Shown here: one piece after another, positions 19,470-32,500 of the stretch | Layout: every line of letters begins with the position of its first letter | How positions within the stretch are numbered: position 1 is the stretch's first letter | Source of the DNA: Flavobacteriales bacterium | GTDB taxonomy: Bacteria; Bacteroidota; Bacteroidia; Flavobacteriales_E; Vicingaceae | Length of the DNA stretch: 52,645 bases | Direction: 5' to 3' | Assembly (NCBI GenBank): GCA_026196775.1 | Contig: JAPHUD010000022.1 | Span: forward strand, 1-52,645 | Notes under the pieces: model-generated | What the model saw: the letters and a program-made list of their open reading frames with translations, nothing else | What the model was told of the DNA's origin: nothing | Databases searched by the model: none | Program-made: the position numbers and the translations under genes

Positions 19470-22400
19470 ATGCTAGTTCAAATAGTAAATAAAAAAAGAT
19501 TCAAAGCATTAGCCATTTTCATGGCAGTTAATATACTGGCTCAAATAGGATTTCCATCTGTTGCCTTTGCACTTACTAGTGGACCTTCACAGCCTGAAGC
19601 AGCTAGTTTTGAACCTATAAATACTAACCAAATGGTAGATTTATTTACAGGAGATTTTACCTACAATATTTCTTTATTGAACGTACCAGGACCTAACGGG
19701 GGGTATCCTATTAATTTAGCCTACCATGCAGGAATAGGAATGGAGCAGGAGGCAAGTTGGGTTGGATTGGGATGGAACATTAACCCTGGAGCAATAAACC
19801 GTAATTTGCGTGGCATACCCGATGATTTTAGTGGTGATCAAATTGAAAAAACGGTACACATGAAACCACAAAGGAGAATGACTTTTGGTGTTGCAGCACC
19901 TGTTAATGTTGAACTTTTAGGCTTTGATGCATTAAAAGGAGTTAATTTGAGTTTATCTAGTTCTATTTATTATGATAATTATAAAGGAATAGGTCAAAAT
20001 ACAGGTATTAATTTATCAACATCTGTAGCACTTGGGTCAGCTGGTGCTATGCAAGGCTCATTAGGTATTTCTATGGATTCCAAAGAGGGTATTGGAGTGA
20101 GCCCTTCTTTAAGTTTTGCAGGAAAAATTAAAGGAGAGGCATTTGGGTTTGAAACGGGATTAAATTACAATTCGAGACAAGGGCTTCAAAACATTACATT
20201 TGGAGCTAACATCAAGGGTTTTGGTCTAGTTGCCAGTAGTGATGGATCCTCTATGTCTTATTCTGGTTCATATAAAAAATTCTCTGCAAAAGTTGGAGCT
20301 GGTACAAGTTTTTCAGCATCAACTTATATTCCTACTATGGATATGCCAAGAGGAACTTATTCTGTTGATTTTGACATGAAATTAGGAATAGATCTTTTTA
20401 ATGTAGAAACTTCTCCGATAAACTTTTTTGTTAAATATTCTGAAAATAAAATCACGCAAAATACCGTTTCTTTTGGCAGTTATGGGTTATTATATGCACA
20501 ATTTAACAGCAATAAAACTACCTTAGGTGATTTTAACAGAGAAAAAGATATTCCTATAGATAAAAAAAATAAAAATTTACCTATTCCCTCTGCTACTTAT
20601 GATGTATTTTCAATAACAGGTCAAGGAACAGGAGGAGCATTTAGAACCTATCGTTCAGACATAGGTGTATTTACCGATCCTAAAATAGAAACTATTAGTG
20701 GTGGTGTTGGATTTGGAGCGGAAAGTAACATATTAACTCCCCCTCCTCCGGCTCCTTGGTATATTAAAACCGGTTTTAATCCAGGTTTAAGTGTTATTCA
20801 AAGTTATTCAGGTAAATGGAAAAACCATAATAATGCAGTAACCAATTATTACAAATTTAAAGTTTCTAATTCTGATGATCTTTATGAACCTGCATATTTT
20901 AGAGCATTGGGAGAAACTGTATTAACGGAACCATTTGCAGGAGGGAACCAAAATAACAATGAATTGCCTTTTCGTTTTGAACTAGGAAAAACGTGGGATA
21001 AAATTACGTCTGTACCTAAGGTGAAAAATATCATTGAAACATCTTCTGGATCAAGAGCACAATTAACTGAACCTGCCGTTCTTTCAAAACGACAAACCCG
21101 TGTACAAAGTATTGAGTACCTTACTCGAAATGATAAAACAAATGAACTATATACTAGTAATTCACCAAATGATATAACAGGTTATGAGCGTGCTACGCCC
21201 TATAATCCGAATAAACCCCACCACATAGGCGAAATTTCTGTTGTAAATCCGGATGGCAATCGTTATGTATATGATTTACCAGCCTACAATACTGTTCAAG
21301 AAGATGTAACTTTTTCGGTTGATGGCTCTACTAGCACAGTTAATAGAACTCGCACATATACAGGAAATGAAAATTCAACTTCAAATAATTCAGGCTTATC
21401 CAATCTATATTCAAAAACGTCAACACCTGCTTATGCACATTCTTATTTATTAACTGAAGTGTTGTCTGCTGATTATGTGGATTTAACCAATGATGGACCT
21501 ACCGATGACGATTTGGGTTACTGGGTAAAGTTTAATTACATTAAACAAGATAATTTATTTAAGTGGCGAGCTCCCTATGAAGCGAATAAAGGAAATAATA
21601 TCGAAGGAAAAATTACCAATGATATGGATGATATGTCCGGGTATTCCTATGGAGAAAAAGAAATGGTTTACTTGGAATCTATAGAAACCAAAACGCATAT
21701 TGCTAAATTTACGTTGAGTCAACGAGAGGACGGATTAGGGGTAAATAATCCAAATGGAGGAGTAAATACAAGTGATAAGCTTCTTAAATTAGATGTCATT
21801 ACACTTTATAATAAGTCAGCACCTAACCAACCTATTAAATCTGTTCATTTTAAGTATAACTATAGCTTGTGCCCTAGTACACCAAATTCAATAGCTAGTG
21901 GAGGAGGAAAATTAACGTTAACCCATGTTTGGTTCAAGTATTATAAAAACACTAAAAAAGGAGAGTTAAGCCCTTATGAATTTACTTACGGAGATATCAA
22001 TCATGATGGAAGTCAGATAATTAACCCACCTTATAATATCAATGAAATTGATCGATGGGGGAATTATCAGGCAGAAGGATCTTTTAAAGAAATTTTAACC
22101 AGTAATTATTTAGCTCCAAACTTTAACCAACCTTATTGTAATCAGTTTGATGATTACGCTGACAGAAATGCAGATGCTTCTGCATGGAATCTTACTAAAG
22201 TAGTCATGCCTTCAGGAGGAGCGTTAACGATAGATTATGAATCGGACGATTATGCCTATGTCCAGAATAGAAAAGCCGCACAAATGTATCGGATAATAGG
22301 TACAGGAAAGGCTGATGGTATCCTTGATAACAACCTTACCCGAGATGATCAGCGTATCTATATTGAATTGGATAGGGAGGTCAATTTAACAGAATTAGCC

Positions 22401-25400
22401 GACTATGTTTCAGGGATAGAGCAAATCTATTTTAAAGCGTACATGAAGTTAAAAAAACCTAAAGATTTTCCGGGTAACCCTACAGCTGTTGATTATGTAG
22501 AAGGTTATGCGAAGTTTGAAGGTTCTTACGGATTATATCAACCTTCCGGAGGGGTAAGTAGTAAAGCGTGGATAAAAGTAAATAATGTACCTCCACATCA
22601 AGTCATACAATCTACCATTAACCCAATAAAAATGGCGGGATTGAGAGAGTTGCGTTATAATAGGGATGATTTGGTTTCGGGACAAAATACAGGATTGGCA
22701 GCTGTAAACTCTATGATGTCTGTAGCGACTGTTGTTCCTAGCCTTATAGGAACAGTGTTAAATTCTCTTCAAATGCTTGCAGGATTCTATAACTATGGAA
22801 TTATGGCGGGATGGTGTGATGAAATAGAAGTGAATAGTAATACCTATCCTTCTTATATCCGTTTAAACAATACTTCAGGAAAAAAATATGGAGGAGGTTG
22901 TAGGGTAAAAGAAATTAAATTAAATGATAATTGGGACGAATTGAATAATAACGCTCTATTCAAGTCTAGCAGTTATGGTCAAAGTTATGATTATACATTA
23001 GAAGATAGAATAACCAGTTCAGGCGTTGCAGAATATGAACCTTTAGTAGGTGGTGAAGAAAACCCATTTCGTCAACCTGTTCGGTTTAGCAATGACAGAT
23101 TAATTATAAAAGACAATGGCTTGATGTTGGAAGAACCTTTTAACGAGAACTTGTTTCCTTCTGCCAATGTGGGATACAGTAGAGTTACGGTAAGAAACAT
23201 AGAACAAGAACATGGAGAAACAAAAGTTAAAAAAGCGGTAAGCGGTATTATTGTCAATGAATTTTATACTGCCCGAGATTTTCCTGTATATACCAATAAA
23301 ACAGGAGTAGATTATGAAGGTTATAATTTATCTATTCCTATCCCATTTATAGGTAGTTATGATCATCATAATAATGGATATTCACAAGGATATTCCATAG
23401 AATTAAATAACATGCATGGAAAACAATATAGCGTACAGACTTATACCTTGCCTCTAGATCCTTTTGATCCGAATAACCCTACTGATCCACATGATCCTAT
23501 GCCTGGAGATCCCGGAGTAGAACCCGTTGCCGCAACTTTTTATCATTATAAAACCCAACAGCCTTTTGTACGAAACAAGCCTACGGGAAATAAATTAAGC
23601 AATACAGTAGCTGTACTTACTGGCGATGCAAAAGTTGTTGATAATGTTGAAATAGGGAAATACATAGAAACCTATATCGATATGCGAGAAAATAAAACAA
23701 ACATTATATCTGGAGATGTTCAAATAAATAATGCTTTGAATGTTTATTGGGTTATTATATTAGGAGTCCTTGTTCCTATTCCTATTCCCATTCCTACGGT
23801 AGTACCTTCTATTAGTAATTCTCACTCTATGTTCCGGTCAGTAGCTACCAATAAGATAATTACCCGTAATGGTATTTTGGATAGCCAAGTTACCACAAAA
23901 GAAGGAGCAAAAACCATTACCGAAAACATCTACTATGATGCCCGTACAGGTTCTCCTTTACTTACCACTACTACCAATGATTTTGATAAACCCATTTATG
24001 ACTACACCTATGCAGCGCATTGGGAACATGAAGGAATGCGTGGAGCTTACCAAAATGTAGGAGCTACTATTACCAATTATACTACTTCTAATTTAGTTCG
24101 TCCGGGTGATGAGTTACTTGATCTTAATACCGGGTTCAGGTATTGGGTAGAAGAAAATGGTACCCTAAAAGATAAAAATGGAATAGCTGCTACACCAACT
24201 GTTCCGGGGCTTTTCAAAATTGCTCGTTCGGGTTACCGAAACCAACAATCAGTACCTACAGGAAGCATTATTTCATTATCTAATCCTATAGCAGAAAGAA
24301 AATTCCCGTTGTTTGATGAGATAAATAATTTCACTAAATCAGCTCCTGTGCCGCCTGATTATATTTTAATCGGAGACTTAGGGTTTAATGATTGCTTAAA
24401 TAACAAACCCTATAGTGGCATTAAAATAACTATTTCGCCAGCCAATCGATTAATTATTAACTCCGATTTATCTGATAATAAAATTTGTGGAGGAGGTGAA
24501 ACAAACGAAGCCTTCATACTTTTTGATCCTTCTGTTGATTTAACAAATTCCGCTAATTTTGATGTTACCACTATGATATTGACCAAACATGGCAATGAAG
24601 TAAAAGCAGTAGATGGTAGCGGTAAAACAATATGGGGCGAATTGTTAAATGCGGAATGTTTAAATGAGTGTATTGATGGGGTGTTACATGCAGGTGCTAC
24701 TAAATACAGTTCTTCTTGGAACATTAATTATGCTGATGCTGTTCCCAATTCATCATTACCTCTTAATACGACAAGATTTGGAGCAGAAAATATCTGGCGT
24801 ACACATCAAAATTTTGTGTTTGATATTGACAGAAAACAAACCAATCCGGCTCCTGCACCCTTGTTAATTAGCAATACACAAACAGGCATAGATGGTACCT
24901 ATGAAAACTTTGGATTATTCAACTGGCTGTCTTCAGCACCAAATGAAAAATGGATTAAAGCCAATCAGGTAAATCAATACAGCCCTTATGGATTTGAATT
25001 AGAAAACCAAGATGCACTAAACATTAAATCAGCAGCCATGTATGGGTATAATAACTCAGTAGTAACAGCTGTAGCTTCTAACACCGATTACAGAGAATTG
25101 GCTTTTGATGGATTTGAAGATTACATAGGTGTTTACACGAACCCAACTTCTCCTAATTACGGACATATTAAATTTACTGGCACACATTCATTGGTAACTA
25201 CAGAAGCACACACAGGAAATGTATCCATGGAAATTACGAGTACAAATAAAGCAACATTTACGAATCCTGTAGGTACATCTTTACAAAACACTTCTTTTAC
25301 TCCGAGTGTTAATGAAGAATACTATTTTAGTTCGTGGGTTAAATTAGGTACTAACGCATCAGCCACACTTACATTAACTGATGGAGTTAACCCTATACAA

Positions 25401-25754
25401 ATTTTAACTTCTTCGTCACAACAAAAAATTGAAGGATGGCAACGCTTAGAAGGAAAATTTGCTATAGATGCAGCTGCAACTACTATTACTATCGAAATTG
25501 AAGCTTTTGGAGGGACAATTTATTTAGACGATGTGCGTGTGCAACCTTTTGTAAGCAATATGAAAACCTTTGTATATGACCCCGCAACACTTTGGCTAAA
25601 AGCAGAATTAGACGATAGAAATTATGCCACCATCTATAGCTATGATGAAGAAGGTAGCTTGGTGCAAATAAAGAAAGAAACCAAAGATGGAATGCGAACC
25701 ATTGTGTCTAATAGAAAAAATGTACAACGAAATCCGGTTGGAATACAACCATAA
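19470..25754 (+). CDS. Giant secreted SpvB/Rhs-like protein
   Basis: This 2094-residue protein has an N-terminal signal peptide (ending VAFA before LTSGPSQPEA). It then shows the motif typical of Bacteroidota Rhs-partner proteins: MVDLFTGDFTYNISLLNVPG, AYHAGIGMEQEASWVGLGWN and NPGAINRNLRGIPDDF. A very long beta-rich body follows, with a Pro/Asp linker near residues 1330-1350 (DPNNPTDPHDPMPGDPG). A carbohydrate-binding-like jelly roll near residues 1910-2025 ends IYLDDVRVQPF, and a short YD-repeat-like end contains IYSYDEEGSLVQIKKET. It is probably exported by Sec and shares the surface with, or feeds, the Rhs protein downstream, like the B/C parts of Tc-type complexes (inference). There is no C-terminal toxin region. 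Confidence 0.75.
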   Translation: MLVQIVNKKRFKALAIFMAVNILAQIGFPSVAFALTSGPSQPEAASFEPINTNQMVDLFTGDFTYNISLLNVPGPNGGYPINLAYHAGIGMEQEASWVGLGWNINPGAINRNLRGIPDDFSGDQIEKTVHMKPQRRMTFGVAAPVNVELLGFDALKGVNLSLSSSIYYDNYKGIGQNTGINLSTSVALGSAGAMQGSLGISMDSKEGIGVSPSLSFAGKIKGEAFGFETGLNYNSRQGLQNITFGANIKGFGLVASSDGSSMSYSGSYKKFSAKVGAGTSFSASTYIPTMDMPRGTYSVDFDMKLGIDLFNVETSPINFFVKYSENKITQNTVSFGSYGLLYAQFNSNKTTLGDFNREKDIPIDKKNKNLPIPSATYDVFSITGQGTGGAFRTYRSDIGVFTDPKIETISGGVGFGAESNILTPPPPAPWYIKTGFNPGLSVIQSYSGKWKNHNNAVTNYYKFKVSNSDDLYEPAYFRALGETVLTEPFAGGNQNNNELPFRFELGKTWDKITSVPKVKNIIETSSGSRAQLTEPAVLSKRQTRVQSIEYLTRNDKTNELYTSNSPNDITGYERATPYNPNKPHHIGEISVVNPDGNRYVYDLPAYNTVQEDVTFSVDGSTSTVNRTRTYTGNENSTSNNSGLSNLYSKTSTPAYAHSYLLTEVLSADYVDLTNDGPTDDDLGYWVKFNYIKQDNLFKWRAPYEANKGNNIEGKITNDMDDMSGYSYGEKEMVYLESIETKTHIAKFTLSQREDGLGVNNPNGGVNTSDKLLKLDVITLYNKSAPNQPIKSVHFKYNYSLCPSTPNSIASGGGKLTLTHVWFKYYKNTKKGELSPYEFTYGDINHDGSQIINPPYNINEIDRWGNYQAEGSFKEILTSNYLAPNFNQPYCNQFDDYADRNADASAWNLTKVVMPSGGALTIDYESDDYAYVQNRKAAQMYRIIGTGKADGILDNNLTRDDQRIYIELDREVNLTELADYVSGIEQIYFKAYMKLKKPKDFPGNPTAVDYVEGYAKFEGSYGLYQPSGGVSSKAWIKVNNVPPHQVIQSTINPIKMAGLRELRYNRDDLVSGQNTGLAAVNSMMSVATVVPSLIGTVLNSLQMLAGFYNYGIMAGWCDEIEVNSNTYPSYIRLNNTSGKKYGGGCRVKEIKLNDNWDELNNNALFKSSSYGQSYDYTLEDRITSSGVAEYEPLVGGEENPFRQPVRFSNDRLIIKDNGLMLEEPFNENLFPSANVGYSRVTVRNIEQEHGETKVKKAVSGIIVNEFYTARDFPVYTNKTGVDYEGYNLSIPIPFIGSYDHHNNGYSQGYSIELNNMHGKQYSVQTYTLPLDPFDPNNPTDPHDPMPGDPGVEPVAATFYHYKTQQPFVRNKPTGNKLSNTVAVLTGDAKVVDNVEIGKYIETYIDMRENKTNIISGDVQINNALNVYWVIILGVLVPIPIPIPTVVPSISNSHSMFRSVATNKIITRNGILDSQVTTKEGAKTITENIYYDARTGSPLLTTTTNDFDKPIYDYTYAAHWEHEGMRGAYQNVGATITNYTTSNLVRPGDELLDLNTGFRYWVEENGTLKDKNGIAATPTVPGLFKIARSGYRNQQSVPTGSIISLSNPIAERKFPLFDEINNFTKSAPVPPDYILIGDLGFNDCLNNKPYSGIKITISPANRLIINSDLSDNKICGGGETNEAFILFDPSVDLTNSANFDVTTMILTKHGNEVKAVDGSGKTIWGELLNAECLNECIDGVLHAGATKYSSSWNINYADAVPNSSLPLNTTRFGAENIWRTHQNFVFDIDRKQTNPAPAPLLISNTQTGIDGTYENFGLFNWLSSAPNEKWIKANQVNQYSPYGFELENQDALNIKSAAMYGYNNSVVTAVASNTDYRELAFDGFEDYIGVYTNPTSPNYGHIKFTGTHSLVTTEAHTGNVSMEITSTNKATFTNPVGTSLQNTSFTPSVNEEYYFSSWVKLGTNASATLTLTDGVNPIQILTSSSQQKIEGWQRLEGKFAIDAAATTITIEIEAFGGTIYLDDVRVQPFVSNMKTFVYDPATLWLKAELDDRNYATIYSYDEEGSLVQIKKETKDGMRTIVSNRKNVQRNPVGIQP

Positions 25755-25764
25755 AAAAATAAGT

Positions 25765-26484
25765 ATGAAGTATAAATTTTATTACATATCGCTTACCCCC
25801 TTAAAGAGAATGGTTCTTTTGCTGTTTTTTCTAGGTGGTTTTGCAGTAGCATTTTCTCAAAATTATAAGGATGACATCATTAAATTAAATGAAAAATACC
25901 AGGATGTTTCCTTTAAAATGAATGTTGAAATGAAAATTTCATATAGGAATACCACTGAACCTAGCGTTGTAGAGAAAGGAATTGTAAAAAAACAACAAGA
26001 TAATTATTATTCAGACTTTGGAGATAAAATTACCTTAAAGAACAAAAAGTACAACATAATGGCTTTAAAAAATGAAAAGCTACTTGTTTATATGGAAATA
26101 GCAACTAATGCTACCAATTTAAACCATGAGCAAATGGATTACCTAACGCTTTTTAAAACAGACACAAATAACTTGGATAACCATATTAAATTGATAGCCT
26201 CTTCCAAAGAAAGTAAAACGTATGAAATTCGTTTAGGGCATAATGGAATGGAAAAAATGCACCTTAAAATGTCGGCTGAATATGTGATGCAACAAGTTAC
26301 TTATTTTTATGAAAAGTCAGACGAAAACCCGATAAAAGAAGTGGTAATAACTTATAGCAATGTGGTACTTAATCCTAAATTTTCGTTGAGTGAATTTAGT
26401 GAAAAACAATTTTTTACTATCAAAAATAACAAAGCGATAGGCAGTGAAAAATTTAAAGATTATACCTTACAAAAACAAAATTAA
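25765..26484 (+). CDS. Secreted protein with LolA-like fold (tentative)
   Basis: This 239-residue protein starts at the ATG at 25765, giving a signal peptide with hydrophobic core MVLLLFFLGGFAVAFSQN. The in-frame ATG at 25687 would overlap the previous gene by 68 bases and put 26 polar residues before the signal, so it was rejected. The mature part alternates beta-strand-like segments (VSFKMNVEMKISYRN, EKGIVKKQQDNYYSDF, YNIMALKNEKLLVYME), as in LolA/LolB-type lipoprotein carriers, but the match is only by pattern. It lies between the two giant genes, ten bases from one and 20 from the other. Confidence 0.6.
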   Translation: MKYKFYYISLTPLKRMVLLLFFLGGFAVAFSQNYKDDIIKLNEKYQDVSFKMNVEMKISYRNTTEPSVVEKGIVKKQQDNYYSDFGDKITLKNKKYNIMALKNEKLLVYMEIATNATNLNHEQMDYLTLFKTDTNNLDNHIKLIASSKESKTYEIRLGHNGMEKMHLKMSAEYVMQQVTYFYEKSDENPIKEVVITYSNVVLNPKFSLSEFSEKQFFTIKNNKAIGSEKFKDYTLQKQN

Positions 26485-26504
26485 CACAATAATATAATAC
26501 TATC

Positions 26505-29500
26505 ATGGCAAAACAAGTAAACAAAATAATAGTCTTAGCAGTTGGAATGGTTTTCAGTTTGTTAAGTTATGGAGGCAATGATAAAATAATGACTTACCTC
26601 AGCGGTCCTGATATTGATAATGTTGGATTTCTTAGTATTGCCGATCAACAACACACCGGACTTTATGCTCCACCTGTTACGCCTTCTGTTAAATCAGCTG
26701 CTATTTTTGCTACTTTAAAATACGAAGAATCCTTATTTCCCGAATTTGACATGCCTGGCAACCCCATAGGAACAGAATTTAACTTAACAGTGACTTATGA
26801 CATTACTTTGGTTACAGCAGCCTATTCAACAGTAACGCTAACCAACCAAGTACTTTCCATAGATTATAACATTGATGGGAGCTCTCCTACGTATAAAGAC
26901 ATTGATGTTCATCAATATCAAGGCTATATGGAAGCAGAAATTAGTGTAACCGCTATTTCGTTTACAACTAATTTAGGAGCAACTGTTGCCACTTCATTTC
27001 TACCTGAAGACATTTATTTTGAATTGAGTTCAGAAGTAGAACGCTATTACCCTCTATCTCCCGTACCATTAATAACCACAGTATCACCAAATACACATAT
27101 AATAAACGATGAGGACCCTTTAAAAAATGAATTATTACTTACTTGGGAATACCCGCTAGGAGCAGAAAGTTTTGATTTAGAATGGGTGTTTGTGGATATA
27201 AGTGATGATTTAAACAGTTTAATGACAACTATTCAAACTTCAACTGCCATTTACGATTGGAAAGAAGCTACACGAATCAATACTACCAATAATTATTATT
27301 CAGTTTCTTTGGCATACCCAAGCGGAATGATTGTATATAGAGTTCGTCCGGTAGGAATAGATTTAGTAAATGGAAATTATAATTTAACCACAACAGGTGA
27401 TTTTACTATCCCGTTTACAGGAACAGTTGCTAATGCACTTACTGCGGGCTATGCTTTTCCTTATATGGGATTAGATAAAGAAAAAAACTGGACCTATAAA
27501 GTAGCTTATGCTGAAGAAGGCAAACGAAAAGAAGGCATTCAGTATTTTGATGGAAGTTCAAGAGTTAGACAAAGTACCACCATCTTAAATACCGATCAAA
27601 ATGCCATTGTAGCAGAAACCATGTACGATTTTGAAGGACGACCTGCCATTAACACCCTTCCAACACCTGTACCTTCAAAAGGAATAGGTTTTTACGAGAA
27701 TGGAACCGCTCCCTTCAATGGAGAATATTATAAAGAAAATTATGATGCAGATGTAAACCATGCTACAACCGGAGGAGGACCCGACCCGATGCCGGCTACC
27801 ACTCCCGGTAGTGTTAGTTTAACCAGTCAATATTATTCTCAAAACAATACCTCATCATCTTTATACAGAGACTATACAGCCAATGCCAATGAGTTTCCAT
27901 TTAGCAGAACTACTTATAAAAGAGACGGTACCGATCGAATAACAGAACAGGCTTCTGTAGGCGACCAATTGCAACATGGAACAGTAAATACTACTAAATA
28001 TTATTACGGCACGCCTGCTGATATGGAAATAGAACGTCTTTTTGGTAACGAAGTAGGGCCAAGTTCTTTTTATCAAAAAAATATGGTAAAAGACCCTAAC
28101 GGACAAGTAAACGTTTCTTACTTAGACAAAGAGGGTAGAACCATAGCCACGGCATTAGCAGGAAATACTCCTGATAATTTATTACCCCTAGATTACAAAC
28201 CGACAGATGTGTTCATTACAAGAAACTTGTTAGCCAACAACAATGTAAACGGAACTACATCTTCCTCTTCTTCAGTACTTACCATATCCACACCTGCTAC
28301 AAATGTTACTATTAATTATACATTAAGCTCAATGGATTATGTAGAAGCTTGTTTAAATAATTTTACATCAGGAGTTAATCCTTTTGAGTGCACCTATACC
28401 TTGGACATTAAAGTGTTAGATGAAAATGGAGTAGACTTAATGATGGTAACAACACCATCACCTTTAACCAATCCATCTCCGGTAGTAATCACTAATCCAC
28501 TTACACAAGCAGCAATTACTTTTGATTTAGGACCGTTAGAAGTAGGTACTTACACCATTAATAAAACCCTAAAAGTACATGCTCCAACAACTGCTTCTTA
28601 TTTATCAGATTTTGAAGAACTCATTAGAGACAATATGACTAATCCCTTACAACAATGTGTTCCTTACAATGAACCAGATCCTGTTACTTGCGATAACTCT
28701 TGTGAAGGAATATGTGCTGAAGCATTTCGTGAAACTTATTATAATGAAGTATCGCAACAAATGGATACCGTTTACTATGATGAGGCGGGAAATAGTGAAG
28801 ATGCTTTAGGAGACCCTTATGACATCAATGATTATAATCTTTTTGTTGCAGCTTGTGAGTTGGAATGCGATGAAGCGTTCATTACCCCTACCAACCTTTG
28901 TGAGCAACGCCACGAATTAATGAAAAGCCACATGAGTCCGGGAGGACAATATTTTGACAACATACATCAAAAATATATATTATTACCCGATGGGTCATTG
29001 GATTTAGATGTTAACGGAAATCCTCAACCTGCTACTAGTCCTACCTATGACATTAATGGTTGGTTAGAAAGTGCTGCCGGTGTCAACTCAACAACAGCTC
29101 CTAATGCCATTTTTGGATATGCTATAGTTGCTACTTCTACTGAATATACTTGGGATGAGATTAGAACCAATTGGCAATTAGCTCCATGGGAAGCAGCTAA
29201 TACTGATTGGCTAGATGATTTTGTTGCCGCTTACCACCCCGAATATTGCGCCTATGAGTACAATTGTGTAGATGACCTTGTGGTGTATGAGGGAACATGT
29301 TATGGAGGTCAGTTCAGTTGCACGATACCAAGAGCCTATATTGCTGACTATGACAAATACATGATGATGGGGGCAGATTTATCACATGTTACAAAGGTAA
29401 AAGATGTTATTCCTGGAGGTAATTTAGAATACATGGATTTTTTAAATCCGTTAAAAATTACACAGTTTACTACTAATAATGGTGTTACAGCAGATAATAG

Positions 29501-32500
29501 CAATTACATGGATGCAACTGATACGCCTTCATCTGGTAATGATTTTTTAATCGACCCTTTATTTAATTCTGCTTTATGTCAAACGTTAAATTTACCACTT
29601 CAGTTTATAGATGACCAAGGGACATGTACTGATGCACCTACATGGATAACCAATAAACTAAAAAAATTCATAGAAATAAATGATGGTACAAACCCTGTTT
29701 ACTTTCATAGCATTTGGTATGTAATGGATGATCCTGCTGATATTGCAGGTACTTCTCCGGCAGGACTTCCTCAATACGTTATAGATTTTTATAAAACAAT
29801 ACATGGTGATGGAACCACCAATTTTCCAGGCATCCTTGATAAAACAGGTGCAGATGTAACCAAACAAAACAAATACCAGTTTTTTAGAGGAGTATATAAA
29901 TTTTACAGAGATTACATTTTATACAAACAGTTTAAAGATAATCCGGATGCATGTGGATCAGGAAAAACTTATGAATACTGGAATCCTGATGTGTTAACAG
30001 ATTTTCCGGCACAAGGGGGAGTATTAGATTATTCGAGTTACAACATGACCCGTGATCATAATTATTCCAGTACATCACCTAGTATTGATGAACATGACTG
30101 GTTTACTTTAGTTTGGTACCGTAACCTTGCTTTTGATACCTATAACTCTAATCCGAATACCTCACAGACGCTTCCTGCAGTTACTATAGCTACAGCATCG
30201 TGCAATACCGATTGTGAAAACAGTGCTCAAGATTGGTTAAACCAACTTGCCTCCTGCATTGCAGCAGCAAGCTTAACCCCGCAACAAATAGAGGATCTCG
30301 AAACAGATTTAATTGCAGTTTGTAAATTTGGTTGTACTTTAAATCCTCCTATTGGTAGCTCCGATGGAGATGGTGGAGTATCAAATACTGGTTCACCAAA
30401 TTATTTTGAATCTTTCCAACAAGTGATAACATATTACTTGCCTGGTTGCAATACTACTGTGGTTTATCCACCCATATTTCCTACTACAGCAGGCTCTACT
30501 ACAGAATGTAACTGCACCCAACTTACCGATTATGCAGCAACATTATCCATTACTCCTCCTTTTACTCAAGGTAATTACACCTCTATTGCTAATGCGTTAA
30601 CTACATTAACAGGCACAACTTACATTGCCGGAGATGTAGAACGTTGGGATAATTTTTGTCGCGATACCGTAGGCGATATGATAGATTTTCCTCCTGTGTT
30701 AGAATGTATTAACTGTAAATGCGATGCCTTAGCCTTTTTTATCAATACGCGTTTTGACGACCCTAATGCAACACCTACACCCATTGATTACGACCCTTAT
30801 AACCTCGATGCAGCCCAAGCGGCAGCAGTAGCTGCTTTAATGACTACAGAATTTGGAACAAGCTATTCAGGAACCGAAATACAAACTTTAATGACCCAAT
30901 GTACTGCCGATGATGGTGCTCCGCTAAACAATACACAAAATACCAATTTTGTTGATTTGCCCGACCTCTTCCGTTGTAATGCCAATTTACAAATAACAGA
31001 CCCCGAAGAGGATTGTGCTGCCGAACTAAATGCCACCAATTTACTCAATTACCTTAACCTGTGGGAACAACAACTGGCAGATGAAATTGCCGATTTTGAA
31101 ACAGATTATCTTGCTAAATGTATGTTAGCCATAGGAACAGAAGATAGAGAAGTCTTTACCGCTACCTATCAGCTGAATGAATACATGTACACGCTCTATT
31201 ACTACGATCAGGCAGGTAACTTAATTAAAACCGTACCACCCGAAGGTGTAATACCTCATGTTACTGGTACTGGTACAGGAGCTACTTTTGTCCCAGATGT
31301 ATTTTTTACTGATGTTAAAAATCATCGTAACGACCCTATAACCTACCCTCATCAAAATGTGGAGCATACCCTTATTACTCAATATAAATACGATAGCTAT
31401 AACAAACTCATTTGGCAATCTACCCCCGATGGAGGAGTAACTAAATTTTGGTATGATGTATTGGGAAGACAACTATTATCTCAAAATGCCAAGCAAGCAG
31501 CCGTTCCCTCTTCCTATGTATATAATTACATTGTTTATGATGCATTAGGCAGAACCACCGAAGTAGGCGAAGTAGAAAGTACGACTGAAATTACAAACGA
31601 TATCTTGTTGCATTATGAAGAAGAATTTTTACCCTGGTTAAATGGAAAAACAGGGTTAATTACTTCTACTGTTTATCCGGCAACCGTAAAAAAACAAGTA
31701 ACCAAAACTTTTTACGATGAACCACTTAATGGCGCTGTGGACGCTTTATTTACCAATGGCGGACAAAAAGAACTCAGAACTCGGGTAACTTCCGTAACCC
31801 GTGAAGAAACGTACGATTTAGATGGTAGTGGAGACCCTATTGATGCTACTTATGATTACGGAACGCACTACAGTTATGATATTCACGGAAATGTAAATGA
31901 GCTTATTCAAGAAAATAAACACCTTTCCCTTATAGCTTCCGGTTCGGTAGTTAAAAAATTAACTTATGAGTATGATTTAGTGAGCGGAAATGTAAACAAA
32001 GTTACCTATCAGCCCGGGAGGTTCGATCAGTTTATTCATCGTTATTATTATGATGCAGATAACCGCATTACCCATGCAGAAACAAGTAAAGACAACCATA
32101 TTTGGGATACCGATGCCAAGTATTTCTATTATGAGTTTGGTCCATTGGCACGAACAGAAATTGGTGAAAAACAAGTTGCCGGAACCGATTATGCCTACAC
32201 CTTGCAAGGATGGCTTAAAGGCGTAAACTCCAATACACTTAAAGCCAACAGAGACATAGGAAAAGATGCAGATTTAACAATGAATGGTTTTAACAGTCAT
32301 TTTGCTACCGATGCCTTTGGTTATAGCTTAGGTTATTTTGATGGAGATTACAATGCCATTAACAATACCATAGCTGCCAACAATTACTTTTTAGCTGACA
32401 TTTCAGGCTCTAACCTCGAAACGGCAGCTAAATCGCTTTACAATGGCAACATCCGATTAATGACCACCGCACTGCTTGATAACCTTAACAACCTGCTGCC